Position numbers and translations under genes: made by a program
The notes under the pieces: model-generated
Databases searched by the model: none
What the model was told of the DNA's origin: nothing
Seen by the model: the letters and a program-made list of their open reading frames with translations, nothing else
In this document: positions 10,588 to 22,135 of the stretch, in pieces
Numbering within the stretch: the stretch's first letter is position 1
How the letters are laid out: every line of letters begins with the position of its first letter
Origin: Alternaria dauci
Lineage: Eukaryota > Ascomycota > Dothideomycetes > Pleosporales > Pleosporaceae
Reading direction: 5' to 3'
DNA: 64,000 nucleotides
Assembly (NCBI RefSeq): GCF_042100115.1
Contig: NC_091277.1
Span: 186,001-250,000, forward strand

Positions 10588-11846
10588 TCACTGCGGTATT
10601 GTTGTAGCCGGTATGCGGTCTACAGGATCTACTTGCACTGCCCAACTCTTTGATACCCGTATGATTCTCTCGGGACCGCCTTGGGAACGTGTAGATTGCT
10701 CTGAGCGCCCTGATCGTGATATGTCCATGAGCTGGTACCCTTTGCTGTCGTCTTTGGAGGTATGCTCTCCTCGGCGACGCAGGTCGTCCAAGCGCAGCAG
10801 CCCCGACTCAAACCCCTCCATGAATAATTTGGTGTATGGAAGGCACGTCGTTACGATGGCAATGCATTGTACGATCTGGTTGCAGATAGATGATCGCCAG
10901 TAGCCAAGTGTCAGATCATCCTTCAGAGTGGCATCGGTGCTTTCGCGATTGAAGAAGCCGAGCTGTATCGCAGCCGCTACGAGAACGCTATGAAGGGTCT
11001 GTCAGTACTGCCTGAGGTATGCTTGAAAATTTGAGCTTACAGTAGTCGGCATGAGAACAAAGTCATGACTGCTGCCTTCCGTTGTCGTCGTATCTGAAGT
11101 TGTGCTGTAATACCCAGTTCCAAGGCCACGATCGCAATCTCCGTTATGATGTTGAAACAGGAAACAGTATTCCACCAGGTCAACTATCCACAGTCAGTCA
11201 AAGAGTCGAGAAAACATCTGTGCAGACCACTGACACGATCGATACATCGATCCATTGTTCTATCCCATGGCCGTGGTAGCCGGCATTCCAATGCTGCGAC
11301 CAACACAGAGCACACCAGCCACAGGGATATCAGGACCAGAACGCCAAAGTTGATTCTACGATGGATTCGAGAGGGCGTCAATTGGTGGACGAACGCGACG
11401 ACAGCAAGCTTCGAGAAGCCGAGGGAGGCGATGAAGAGGATCGTCGCAGCGTATTCGCTCTTCACTCATGTCAGCGCTTCTGGCCTGGTACTTCAGGGGA
11501 GGTAGAAAGTTACTTTGAGGTTTGACTCAACCTGATATCTGTCCAAGGTCGCAACCGGTGTGCCAAATCCATAGTGAGCTTGCAGTGACACTGCGATCGA
11601 CTGTGCGACGCAGAATCCCTAGTGAAGTCGGTTAGCCAATGCTCTTCAATACACTGAAGTCGAACTTACTAAGGCTGCAAGAACGAGCCATGACTCGATC
11701 GTGAGGCTCCGGAATACATAGAATTTGATACCGGCGTGTGTGAAGAATGCCAACAGACTGGTAACAAGAGTGAACCAAGTGATGATCTGAACGATGGGCG
11801 TCCGATTCAAGTCTGATATGATGACTTGATTCATCGTCCTGGACAT
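10588..11846 (-). CDS. Pth11-like/fungal rhodopsin-fold integral membrane protein
   Basis: Five exons complement(10588..10987, 11041..11183, 11235..11459, 11532..11618, 11670..11846), 343 aa. The protein shows serial membrane segments: IITWFTLVTSLLAFFTHAG, WLVLAALGFCVAQSIAVSL, ATILFIASLGFSKLAVVAF, FGVLVLISLWLVCSVLVAA, then LECRLPRPWD with WWNTVSCFNIITEIAIVAL and a later helix before a polar tail of about 80 residues. The order SLGFSKLAVVAFVHQLTP ... ALECRLPRPW ... NTVSCFNIITE is typical of the large fungal rhodopsin-domain family that includes Pth11-like receptors. The cysteine-rich CFEM domain of some members is absent. A sensor role is inferred from the family only. The start at 11846 is the first ATG in frame; a second (MNQVII) follows four codons later. 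Confidence 0.8.
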
Positions 11847-13370
11847 ACGCTAGAATGGCTGTTGAGCGGAGGCCGATCGACGACTATCGCGAATATGATC
11901 ATGCTGTATGGGCTGTGGGGTGAGGGGCGCGGATAGCAAAAAGCAGGGGGAGTGTGTCAGGTACGGGCCCGCCAATACGGCTCTCTTCGTGAAGAGTGGT
12001 ACAGCGACGCGGCGCCACCTGCAGCTGCGCAACAATGTCAAGACTAGCAATTATAGCGAAGCTGCCGCGTCAGGCACAAAGCGGCTGGTACGCCGGCTAA
12101 AAGAGCCCTTCATTACCTTACGACGCTGTAGGTTTCGACCGAAGTAGTCGAGAGGGATGTTTGCGCAGCCTGAGCTATTTCGCGAAACGCTCTGGAAAAA
12201 TCAGGCATTACGCTCCTCATCATAGTAGGCTATGCAAACGGTGTAAGAAAGGGTGCACCAACACAACCACGTGCATCCGAGGTGGTCGTTGACAAAGGAT
12301 TCGACTGATCTGGAGGTCATTCGAGCCGCGCGTTTGTTGAACATATCCTTGCCACAGTTGGCAGGTAAGACAGCAAATTTTCCACATTTCGGGGCGTAAC
12401 CTAGTTTAATTGAGGGTATGCACGCAGCACTAGGTCTTCAGGCGCAGCGGGAACCTGATCTCCACACTAAAACAGTCCCGGGAGCGGTCCGCATCATCAG
12501 AGTTAGCTCTTCATCGTCGCTTAGTCGGACGAATGACCTCATTCGCCTATAGCGCGATGGCGTGATGCTTACTTGCGGCAAAAGAGGGTCTTCGGCTTCG
12601 TGAAGTGGATGGCTCAGGAAATTGTGGCAGTAGGCCTGACGGCGCAGCTGATTGGCTTGCGGTTCGACGGAACAGCATGCGACTTTATCCACCAGCGGAG
12701 TCGCCGAAACACCGGGCAAGCTTTCCATCGTGGTGCTGTCGAATGAGGTACAAGGTTGCTGAGTTGAAAGTCGCGGACGACATGTTGAAACTGATGACCC
12801 TCTATGGGATGATTCAGAATGACATACCGCCAAGACGCTAGACGAAACTAGGCCTTAGCGCATTGTGTCTCACGGTCTGGTTACTGTTCGAGCCATCAAT
12901 AACCAGAAACGCGAGAAAAAGCCATTTGGCCCATCGAGATGACGCGCCCCGGCAAGGTAGGGAAGCTACAAAACGGTAAGTCCCGATGTGGCGGGTGAAT
13001 ATTGCAGCGAGCTGGCCACACGACGGCGAGCTCCGAGCCGAGTGCTTTCATCTGAAACCATGACTGAAATCAACTGCAAATATATCATCATCTGAAAACC
13101 CAGCAGGAGCTGATACATGCAATCCGACAGGGGAGAAATCTTGTTGAAAAACTACAGTAAAGGTCGTATATTCAGCTTCAGTGTCTAAAGATTTATGGAA
13201 CCATGACGTCGACCTCATTCTACAGTTGCACACCTTCCTGCCTGTCGTTCACTGCAGCTCAACAGTAACAGGAAGGACAGAATTCGAGACTTTTTCAACC
13301 AAACTGCTGCGCCCGACTATAAGCTCCGAAGCCAATTACGTTTCTTCACAAGACCCTCTGACTAGTGGTT
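11847..13370. other. Gene-free stretch of 1.5 kb
   Basis: I find no open frame with an ATG start, recognisable protein or splice structure here. The longest frame (12438-12833, minus) opens at TTG and has no composition typical of a protein. It probably holds the promoter of the Pth11-like gene at its left end. Confidence 0.4.
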
Positions 13371-14048
13371 CTAATTTTTCCCACTGACAAGCACCCATCC
13401 CAATTCTTGCATTATATCCTTTGCTAAAGCTGTCGGGGCTCCATTGCGGGTCGTGATTCGGATAACGATCTTTTCCAGTGAGGGTATGGTTTTAAATTGC
13501 GCATCGATTGACATCAATGCCTTTCGAAGAGAATCACCTGTCTCTTTGAAGGCACTGTTGCTTTTGCTGTGTACAAGAGTCTCCAATGTTGACAGACTGG
13601 TACACCTTTCTCTGAGGAGCTTAAGACTCTGCACACTGTCGTTTCTGAACTTAACCTCTCCTGATTGGCCATCCACTTCCTCCAAGACCGGAAAGTTTAT
13701 GCATAGGTGACACAATGACGCGGCGTTCACTCCTCCGATGCAGTCTATAAAGGAATTCAGGAGGCCGGTTTGTTGCTGAGTAGTATCCACAAGATAAAAG
13801 TGATTCGTCTTGTAAAGTATAGCACTAGCCTCACGCCGTATTTGCTGGTTGGTGTGCAGAATCGCAAGCCACTGCTTAGGCTTTTCGGGCGCAAATGTTT
13901 CCACTCGGGAATTTGGCTCTTGGAACAGGTAAATTGGGTGCGGTACATTGAGTACCTTTTCGTAAATGTCGTTACGAATGCCTTTTGGAAGATTGAGAAA
14001 ATTGACCGTAGTCGACTCCGCCGACTTTGCCGAGTTAAGGGATGACAT
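13371..14048 (-). CDS. Lineage-specific F-box-like protein of unknown function
   Basis: Single exon, 225 aa, ATG at 14048. The N-terminal FLNLPKGIRNDIYEKVLNVP matches the pattern LPxEIRxxIYxxxL of the many fungal proteins with an F-box-like opening. It is followed by AILHTNQQIRREASAILYKTN, the second hallmark of that group (hits on a previous line of helices). The C-terminal half is leucine-rich with regularly spaced ITxPSLEKIVI-like strands. These proteins are abundant in Pleosporales genomes and mostly uncharacterised; a ubiquitin-ligase adaptor role is possible but not shown. Confidence 0.7.
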   Translation of the reverse strand: MSSLNSAKSAESTTVNFLNLPKGIRNDIYEKVLNVPHPIYLFQEPNSRVETFAPEKPKQWLAILHTNQQIRREASAILYKTNHFYLVDTTQQQTGLLNSFIDCIGGVNAASLCHLCINFPVLEEVDGQSGEVKFRNDSVQSLKLLRERCTSLSTLETLVHSKSNSAFKETGDSLRKALMSIDAQFKTIPSLEKIVIRITTRNGAPTALAKDIMQELGWVLVSGKN

Positions 14049-14834
14049 GTATGCTAAAGCCCTCTGTTCTCTGGAAAGTACAAGAATTACTACAACTACT
14101 ACTGGTGCATCTGTTCCGATCCAAACTGACCTCAGTATCTGAGTATTCTGGCTAGGTATCCTTTTCTTTCAATAGGGTACAGCAAATACGACGATCTGTG
14201 GGCGCTGATGCTTGAACGTGCTTATATATGACTGGAAGTATGGTTTGAGATGCAAATTTTACAGCTTGTGGTTGTGAAAAGAAAGTTAAACGATCAACTC
14301 ATGGGTGTGAGGGGTACATAAGGGCCAAGGCTGACAGCTGTCAAGCTTTGCTTTCGGCTGAACCTTTTTCCGAAAACCGCTATTCGCGGTGACAACCCGC
14401 TGACGTCTCAAGCGCCATCAACATTAATACCACTACCTCGCGCGGAACTTCTGGTCCTGTCGTGATAGCATTCGCGTAGCTTCCAAATCGAATGGCAAGC
14501 GTTTGGATAGGCTTGTGACGTCTGGTGGGGCTCTATCAGCGCTTCCAAAGTTGAGGTGATTCGATTTGAACGGCCACTAGCTTGCAGGAGTACATACTGC
14601 TCAGCGCTTAAGATAACGCACACCCAATGACACTCAACTCGATGCGGGGGTTTCTCCTTGGCAACCCAATACAGTGGGATTATATCGTGACGCGGCTGAG
14701 GTACAGCCGAGGAATGGTGGCTGCACGACTGCGGCACGGTCCGAGGCCTTCTTCTGCTTCTCCACGGTCCTTTCTGCGGAATTAGGTTCGAAAACAGTTG
14801 CCTCGCTCACGAACATCGATGTTCGCCCGCTATC
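14049..14834. other. Intergenic, divergent promoters of F-box-like and NACHT genes
   Basis: 786 bp between two start codons that face away from each other. It is AT-richer near 14150-14290. No gene-like frame and no repeat that I recognise. Confidence 0.4.
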
Positions 14835-17800
14835 ATGGCGACCACCTCGTCCTCTCAAGGTGGAGGTTTTCGGCGTGGACTCTCCGCACGCATTGGTCAT
14901 CTTCGTCGTAAATTCCACCACCATTCGGATAAACCCGGTGCCCAATCGCCTTACATACCTAGTGAAGGTCAAGAAGTCATGTACAAGCAACTGCCGAAGC
15001 CATTTAAGCAGCCCTGCCCTAACTAAGCGAGCAGTGATAATGTACGATCCTCCAATCGAGTTAGCGATGTGTCCCAGAAATTGGTTGCCACTGAAAATCA
15101 CGATCACACATCTCTAGAGCAAACCAGCCATCGCACAGGCCAGCCACGACACGAAACCACGGACGGATCGACCCTTGCTGACGATGTTGGCAATGTGACT
15201 AATCATACAGATCTGTGGAGCGCGGCATATCGTGAAGCGGTCGAAAGTCTTGGAAAAGATATAGATCTCGCGATCTTGAAAGGTAGCAGTACCGCGCAGC
15301 TGCTCGAAAGACTTGAAGATATCGACAAAGAGGCCAATCAAGAGTCTGTCCTCCTACGTGGTATAGCCTATCTACGCTCGATACAGGTACCACTTGAGAG
15401 GTTCAAGCTGGCGTTGGACTTAGCGTCTCCCTTGAGCAACCTAGATCCAACAGCGTCAACTGTGCTTGGTGTAGTTAGAAGTGTTACAGCAGTAAGCCTC
15501 TTTCGCTGAGCTATCATGTTGCCATGTCTGTCTGTCTCACCTTTACTGATTCTGTTGAATGTAGATTGCTATAAGTTGTGCAACAGCCGACCTCGAATTC
15601 GCGAAGCAGATAGGCGAAATGCTGGAGCAGATCTCCTACATAGATGACTGCGATACACTTGGCCAGAGGACGAACAAGACGGATATTCACAAGGTATGTT
15701 ATTTCAGATGCTCTGGAACTTTGCTGACAGGCTCCAGGCCCTCGTATCTGTTTACCGAGAGATACTGGAGTTCTACATCGCTGCACATGGAATTCTCAGT
15801 GAGAGAGGAAGAAAGCTGGCGATAAAGATGATACTTGAAACGGACCGTTTGCCGAGCATTGTTCGCAGCTTTTTGGAACAAGCTGAAAAACTTCGGAAAC
15901 TCATTGAAAAAGCAACGTGGGAAATTGTCGAAGACATCAAGACCATGCTCTTCGACCGCGAAAGTAAGTTATGGTTATCTCACTAGCGGTAATTGCAGGG
16001 TTAATGCGCCTTAGTTTCGAGGTGGCTCAATGGTAGCAGGATGACTGCGCAAAGTCAGTATCACGCCCTTCTCCAAGCCCTTCGAGCCGACGAGGCTTGC
16101 GAATCTCTTCTCACACACCCTAACTTCATTGAATGGTATCGGGCATCCGACTCCCAGCAACTGGTACTTCTTGGTGAGATGGGAAGTGGAAAAACAATTG
16201 CGATGGCGTACTTTGTGGACGAGCTAAACCGGAGAGACGAACATCAACTGCCCAGGCCAAAAGTCTGTTACTACTACTGCCGCGACGATGATACTGGCCA
16301 AGTTACCAACATCTTATCAACATTGATCTTAGCGCTTCTTGAGCAGTTGTCTGGGCTGAAGAGAACATTCTACGACTGGTACAAAGAAAAGCAGGCTCAT
16401 GGGATCGTCGAGCCAGCGACGAATGTGAGATTGTTGAAAGAATTCCTTGAAAGTGTGCTGATAACACTTGATCGCCTGCTTTTTATCGTTGTCGATGGTC
16501 TGGACGAGTGCGATAGCATGTCAAGGAACACCCTGCTTGAATACCTAAAACACTTATCGACCAAGACTCCGCGGCTGAAAATTCTGCTTTCCTCCCGCCC
16601 CCAAGAAGAAATTTTGGAGAAGCTCAACCGCGTTCCTAGAATCGATATGAGATCAGACGCTGTTAGAGATTCCGTCATTGTTCGGCATACAGTCGAAGGA
16701 CGACTGTCACATCTATCGGCAGATCTAAGGGATCTTGTCACAAAAACACTATCTAGTAGGGCGAAAGGAAGTGCCATCTGGTCGAAGATGGCAATTGAAC
16801 TTATTCAAGTTCGTAAAATCAGCGCGCCTGGTCCCATGCGACGGTTCCTGGATGAAATGCCTGTACCCGGCCAGCTCTCAAGCCTGTACGACAAGCTACT
16901 CCTACGAAATTCTTCAGATGACATTGAAAACCAAGAGCTTGCCACAGCAGCGCTCAAGTTTCTTGCTGTCGCATGTAGACCTCTTAGCATACTGGAACTC
17001 GCCTGGGCAGTGGCGTTTACTACAGCTCGAGGTAGGATCAACACTGTCGCTGCTCTCTCGGAGCTAGTAGATCATCAAAGGATAACGAGCCTGATACATC
17101 CGTTCATCAACCGTATCGATTTCAAAGACGTTAGGAAGCGCCAGGTCCAACTCGTACATCAGTCTGTCAGAGAATACATTGTACAGAAGTGCTCTCCTGT
17201 GCAACACTCAGCTGCATCGATCGCGCCAGACCAGTCCAATACGCACAACAGCGACATCTTGGAAGCATTTGTGCTGGATATCTGTATGGACTACCTTCTG
17301 TTAGACGAAGTCGGCACTATTCCACTCTTTTCCGAAGAACAACGTGCGATCGACGAACTGCCTCAAGATTCCGATCTATTTAGCGACATTGGACCGTACG
17401 AATACGATCGTTACTGTACATGGGAGACTTGGGAAGAAGACATGATATGCTATGATCCAACTGAGCGTGGCTTCGGCGAGTTCTTTGTTTACGCGTCGAG
17501 CTATTGGCTGAAGCATCTTGGTGTGGTCGAAAGCCACCTACTTCCTCCTTTGGCAAAGATAGAGACCTTGTGTCAAGCAGGCTCAACACGGCTTGACAAC
17601 TGGATCAACCAGCATTGTCGTCCAGGGTGCGCAATCAAGGCCAGATTCGAGTTTGACAGCGCTCTCTATGATCCACTCAGCATCACTGCGCTGTTCGGCT
17701 CGGATCGACTTCTCCTCAATCTGCTTGAGACATCCACTTTCGACAGTGACAAGTACCTCACGTCGCCGGCCATGAGTGCTGCTGATCAGATCATACAGTG

Positions 17801-18245
17801 GGGAGATTTATCCAGGCTCAAGATACTTCTCCTGGAAGAGAGGCTACGCCATCAGCTTCGAAATCCGGAATTCTTCCATCTCATCATCCGACAATGGTTC
17901 AACATACGTACACGTCACGGAGACTGGGAGCCAGCCTTCAGTCTTGTGGACTTTTTGTTGGATACGATGATTCAGGAGCAATGGGGCCACAAACTTTTAT
18001 GCATTGCCGCTCGCTACAATTGCATACCGATGGTTCAGCGTCTGCTGAATCAATCAAAACGGAAGCCAGAGCTGAAGTCTGAACTTTTGCGCGCCTTCGA
18101 GACACTTGGTGACGAGGTAAGGGAGGACTATCTTGATGATACGGAATCTGTTATGAGGAAAGAAGGATTTGAAGATCACCTGCACTGCTTGAATAATCGA
18201 CAAGCCGCTCGCAACTTCCAGCTTTCATATAATGCCTATGAATAG
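14835..18245 (+). CDS. NACHT/STAND P-loop NTPase (fungal NLR-like receptor)
   Basis: Exons 14835..14980, 15035..15491, 15565..15693, 15738..15963, 16015..18245; 1062 aa. Intron 1 is inferred from GTACAA and a CTAAC branch site; without it there is no ATG for the following frame. Residues 60-330 are helical (ALVSVYREILEFYIAAHG and on), like the N-terminal region of many fungal STAND proteins. The NTPase core follows with Walker A LGEMGSGKT (about 371) and Walker B LLFIVVDGLDEC (about 474), then LKILLSSRPQEE. A winged-helix-like part carries ELATAALKFLAVACRPLSILELAWA. The C-terminus has only degenerate ankyrin-like helices (LLCIAARYNCIPMVQRLL), no clear repeats. In fungi such proteins act in non-self recognition and programmed cell death; that role is inferred here. 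Confidence 0.87.
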
Positions 18246-18717
18246 GACACCTTAGAATGGGAGCTTGTGTAAATACAACAATCAGGGTGTGGACTTGATT
18301 CAAATAACACCGCACCTTGCAGTTCGTATGTCTTCTGCCTTCTGCTCTCACGTTCACATAAGAACACAAACCAGGTTGACAATAGTAGAAGTGCGTCCCT
18401 TTCAATGACATCGAGAGCAGTGCAAGATTGAGGAGCCGATAAGAATGGACAACGACGATTTTGTTTCTGATGTGGAGCATACTTCATTTCCATCGTTGAC
18501 CCACTCCGGACGTATCATATCTATGAAGGAGACTGTTGCAGCCTCGTTGTTGAGGCTGCGTTACTAAAGAGTTTTATGGCAGCTCTTCCATGCTTGACGT
18601 CTTAACACTTGCGTGGGGGAACGAAAGAACGCTGACTATTACTCCTCAACTTCCGGGGGACTAGAAAACCGACTCAGGAGACCTGGAAGAGGAGGAAATA
18701 GGTGTGAACAACGTACT
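18246..18717. other. Short intergenic region between convergent genes
   Basis: 472 bp between the stop codons of the NACHT gene (plus) and the membrane protein (minus). I see no gene or repeat. It probably holds the two 3' ends. Confidence 0.4.
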
Positions 18718-19959
18718 TCAAGATTCAATCTTGCTAACGATGGCTAGAAGTGCCAGCAAAGCTTGCATTTGTCAGTGAACGAGTTATCTCAGTGACCAGT
18801 TCAACTCACAAGTACCAACAGTCAGTATGAATGCAGCAACTGTAAAGGCCGTCTGTGCATTGCCACCCTTCGCTGTCCATGCAACGCCCACTACAGTTGC
18901 CACTACCCACGGCACTGATCCAATGACCCCGATGCGGAAGCCGCTCCAACCTTCAACAAATTCTAGAGCATGACGTCGGTCATACTGACGAAGGCGAAAT
19001 ACCCAGTCAATCCAATCCGATTCTGTTTTGATGCTCTCCGGATGTTGGTACGCATAGAAAACCTCCTGTAAGGTGAAGTCGTCCATCGGCACAACTTCCG
19101 GGCGGGTAGTAGGTGTATACGATAAGAGCCGAATTTGCCTTAACGTTTTGAGTGACAAGTACCGACGCCACAAGCCACAGATGTGCTTCTCATACTCTCT
19201 ATGAAGAGCATGGAACAGCTCTTGGTCCGTGGAGATTATGTCTACGTTTTTCCCCCAGAACTTCTCAGATGTTTCGGGTCTGGACGCGGCCCATCTATTC
19301 CGACTGGTAACCTGGATCTGTCGTCGTATGCAGCCTTGACTCCCAGATCTATAGCACATGATATTCAAGGAACACGTCGGTTTGCCCACGCTATCACTCG
19401 TTGGTGAATTCATTGTTTGGGTTGGAGGGAGAACAGAAGATTGATTCACGACAGTAGAGGCGAGCGATGACGGATACGATCCATGGTTGGAATCGGCCAA
19501 TATTGCTGAACTCGAGAATAGTTTTGGTCGTAGCTGGGCTGGAACGCGGTCCATACCATTTGGAGAATACTCTGAAGTGCGGCCAACAGTCGTTGCTGTT
19601 TTGGGCGAAAAGTAAAATGCTGGTCGCTTGGTAAATAGGCCATGAAGCCCCCTCTTTCTATCTCTCTTAGTTCCGTTGTCTAATGATGGGGATATCGCCT
19701 CATCGATCGTGTCCAATGTCGAAGTTATGGTTGTAGCAGTTTGTATTGCTTCGGAATATGATTTTGGCACAGGGCTCTCTGCAGCTTGGTATTGAGACAG
19801 TCGAGGGGGGTCAACTCCACACATCATTGACGATGCTGCTAATGTCGAAGCTGTTGATGTCGACCCATGGAGGAGAGAGTGGGGCGGGAGGGGGGATGTA
19901 TTATGAGGCATCACAATAGAATGGTTATTCGACATCGCGGACTGGACTCTTTTTTTCAC
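18718..19959 (-). CDS. C-terminally anchored membrane protein of unknown function
   Basis: Exons complement(18718..18761, 18810..19959), 397 aa; the 48-bp intron (GTGAGT..GCAAG) joins LTVGT to SLLALLAIVSKIES in frame. Residues 1-210 are serine/threonine/proline-rich and probably disordered. From about 215 a structured part begins (FWGKNVDIISTDQELFHALH ... HICGLWRRYLSLKTL) with a tryptophan-rich block (WIDWVFRLRQYDRRHALEF). It ends in two membrane helices (IGVIGSVPWVVATVVGVAW and TAFTVAAFILTVGTSLLALLAIV). Fungal genomes contain many such C-terminal hairpin proteins of unknown function. It is convergent with the NACHT gene, so shared control is not implied. The start is the first ATG (MKKRVQSAMSN); a second ATG eight codons later is equally possible. 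Confidence 0.75.
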
Positions 19960-20821
19960 AGTAATAGAGGATGCAGATCAAGGTAGGGTTCCTTCCACGG
20001 TTAAGTATCCATGCTGTTTTCAGCCGCGGCTGACTTTTGCCTTGGTTTCTGCTCCGCCACCGCCACATGATCATCAGTAACTCATGTGAAAGTTTGCATT
20101 AAACTGGATACTCGCTACCATCATGAGCTTTTCGTTAGTTATGCAGATCGAACGTGCGATGTGGTTGTTTCCAACATTTGGTTATTGGTTCCATGGGGGA
20201 AGCCTCGTCCAGAAATGGCTTCCGCCTTTTCTACTCCTCTACGCTATTCTCGCATTCGGTTGCCCTTCAGTATTTCTTTGCCGATGAACTCTCATCTACA
20301 GAGCTGATATCCTGCACCGTGGCGTGAGACACACACCAGAGCAAGACAAAGGACACGGAATTCGATATCTAACCATGATCGACGGCCCCGAGGTCGGTGA
20401 CGCCTGTCCTTAGGTTGCATTCACTATAGTTTTAACTTAAACGTTATATGCAAGGGTATTCTAGTCTACACATCGAAGATTACTAAGGTCCACGAGAGTG
20501 TAAAGTCGCTTTTTCGGGCTCCTGGGAGGCCTACTGTGTCGCGATAATCATTGGGTTTGAGCTTTAGGGAACAGTTGATTGTATACCTATCTTGCTTTGG
20601 TTGATACACTGGTATCACAAGTTATGTAATAACCTTGGCAAAGTGATGTGGTTAGCCGCTTGTGGCTGTATGTCAGCTTTCTTATGATAGGTAGAATCAC
20701 CAGAGTCATCGAGAGAACTGCTGACATGTGCGGTAGGCTCTTTCCGGGTGGTTTCGCAATAGAGCCCCGCTCCAAGCTTCCTTCAAAAATAGTGGCACGC
20801 CTGACAACTCCGCGTACTCAA
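19960..20821. other. Intergenic with a dispersed repeat copy
   Basis: Between divergent genes. It contains copy 2 of the 74-bp repeat (20488-20561). Otherwise no gene-like frame; the plus-strand frame of the next gene stays open back to about 20650 but without conserved-looking sequence. Confidence 0.4.
20488..20561. repeat. Dispersed 74-bp repeat, copy 2
   Basis: Partner of 7761-7834 (about 90 percent identity by eye, ungapped). On the minus strand it reads KPNDYRDTVGL ... RKSDFTLSWT and then reaches a stop about seven codons later, so here it is a fragment only. Confidence 0.8.
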
Positions 20822-21352
20822 ATGCAGTCGCTCCAAACCTTAGACGCATCCCCAGTCGCAACCTTTGTGAACATCTCTAACATGCCCTCTGAAAATGCCC
20901 CCAACGCGGCTGACAATCTCGAACAAAAGAGCTCAACCACTGGCCCCGAACTCAGCGATGACGCAAACCTTGCAACCCTAGAAGAGCCAACAGCGCCCCC
21001 AAAACCTAAAACAGCTGAAGAATCACAAGCGGCTAAAGAATCTTACGAAGACTACATCAAAACTCTGCCGCCGCCATTTTGGGCAACCAAGGCACCAAAG
21101 ACAAAAGTAGCGAACGACGAGGCAATCGCGACCAGAATCAACGCCGTATGTGCGCCAGTGACGGCTGAGCAGCGCGAAGAAGATGAGCGTCAGAAAGCAA
21201 TGTCTTGGCGGGAGCGGTGGCGTGATCGTAAAGCGAAACGAGAGGCTAAAGAGAAGAACAAAGATCCCGATAACAGACCTGTAGAGAGGGGGAGCAGAGC
21301 ACAGCTGAATGTCTTTGGTGTCAATATCAAGGAGAAGAAGAGGAAGCGGTGA
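20822..21352 (+). CDS. Small charged protein of unknown function
   Basis: Single exon, 176 aa from the ATG at 20822; in-frame ATGs at 20684, 20726 and 20882 are alternatives, and the part before 20822 does not look conserved. The protein is hydrophilic, with an acidic proline-rich N-terminal half and an ordered-looking centre (SYEDYIKTLPPPFWATKA, DEAIATRINAV). A strongly charged helix follows (REEDERQKAMSWRERWRDRK), then a basic tail ending in EKKRKR. I do not recognise a family. The conserved-looking FGVNIKEKKRKR end and the good codon pattern argue for a real gene. Confidence 0.6.
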   Translation: MQSLQTLDASPVATFVNISNMPSENAPNAADNLEQKSSTTGPELSDDANLATLEEPTAPPKPKTAEESQAAKESYEDYIKTLPPPFWATKAPKTKVANDEAIATRINAVCAPVTAEQREEDERQKAMSWRERWRDRKAKREAKEKNKDPDNRPVERGSRAQLNVFGVNIKEKKRKR

Positions 21353-21547
21353 CGTGTTTACAGAACAAATGTGCTGTAAATTTCATATTACGTTACGCAA
21401 CTACGAAAGAAAACGACAGTTATGGTATGCTCGTATCCCTGTACCGTCATTTTGACGCGCATATTCCACTTTGATAGCCAAAGACGTCATGGACCGCACG
21501 ATTTGCACCTAATCCTACGGTATCCCCCCTAAACTTTGTGGATGACC

Positions 21548-22135
21548 TTACTGTACAATGTACTCATCGAATGCACTTGGCATGTCTGGGGCAGTCGTTC
21601 CGTTCCAAGCATAGTCGAGCCTACACGGAACAGTGTTGTCAGTAAATCGTACCAAGCATACGATTCGTGATTGAAAGTTCTCTTACATGGTCTTGTATGT
21701 CTCGTCCTCAAGACCCAAAAGGTTATACGTGGGACCACCTTCAATCTCCAAAAGGTCTGGCTTGATGCAATCCTGGCTAGCAACGGCGACATCTTCCGAC
21801 CTCTTCCTGTTGATGAAGCTATAGCCAGCGCCCGTGTACTCCACGTTGTTGACGTCTCCACCATGGCAGACAAGGTCCCTGCCGTTCGAGTCGAATACAT
21901 GGAATATAAACCCACATCCCCCGCCTCCGTGCGACCTGGTGCTCAGCCTCCAGTCTGTGGGAATGGCGCGGAACGAGTAAGCCCATGATATGCCGCCAGT
22001 AGCATAGCATCGGTCTGGGCTGACGTTCGTGAACGTGACTCTGTTGCCACCGCCGCAGTGCGACTCGATATGTCCTTGGATATCGATAGCTGCTACTGCC
22101 GCAGCGAGAGCGAAGGTAGTGGTAAGATACTGCAT
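21548..22135 (-). CDS. Small secreted protein, effector-like
   Basis: Exons complement(21548..21620, 21687..22135), 173 aa; the 66-bp intron has GTAAGA and GTGTAG ends. MQYLTTTFALAAAVAAIDIQ is a typical signal peptide (cleavage probably after AVAA). The mature part is about 155 residues with five cysteines (SHCGGG, DRCYA, GCGF, LVCHGG, QDCIKP), a glycine-rich centre (SHGGGGCGF) and a KR pair (NRKRSED) that could be a processing site. It ends in YIVQ. There is no enzyme motif. Size, secretion and cysteines fit a fungal effector or surface protein; no target can be named. The ATG at 22135 is chosen because it starts the signal peptide; an upstream in-frame extension would mask it. Confidence 0.75.

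Noticed and set aside
12438..12833. Minus-strand frame of 131 codons
   Set aside because: Opens at TTG, no upstream exon found, no conserved-looking blocks.
15069..15509. Start of the NACHT protein at 15069
   Set aside because: The codon there is GTG; an upstream ATG at 14835 joins in frame over an intron with a proper branch site.
16015..16045. tRNA-like box A (TGGCTCAATGG) at the start of NACHT exon 5
   Set aside because: No box B (GGTTCGANTCC-like) follows at the right distance and no cloverleaf can be formed; the stretch is coding.
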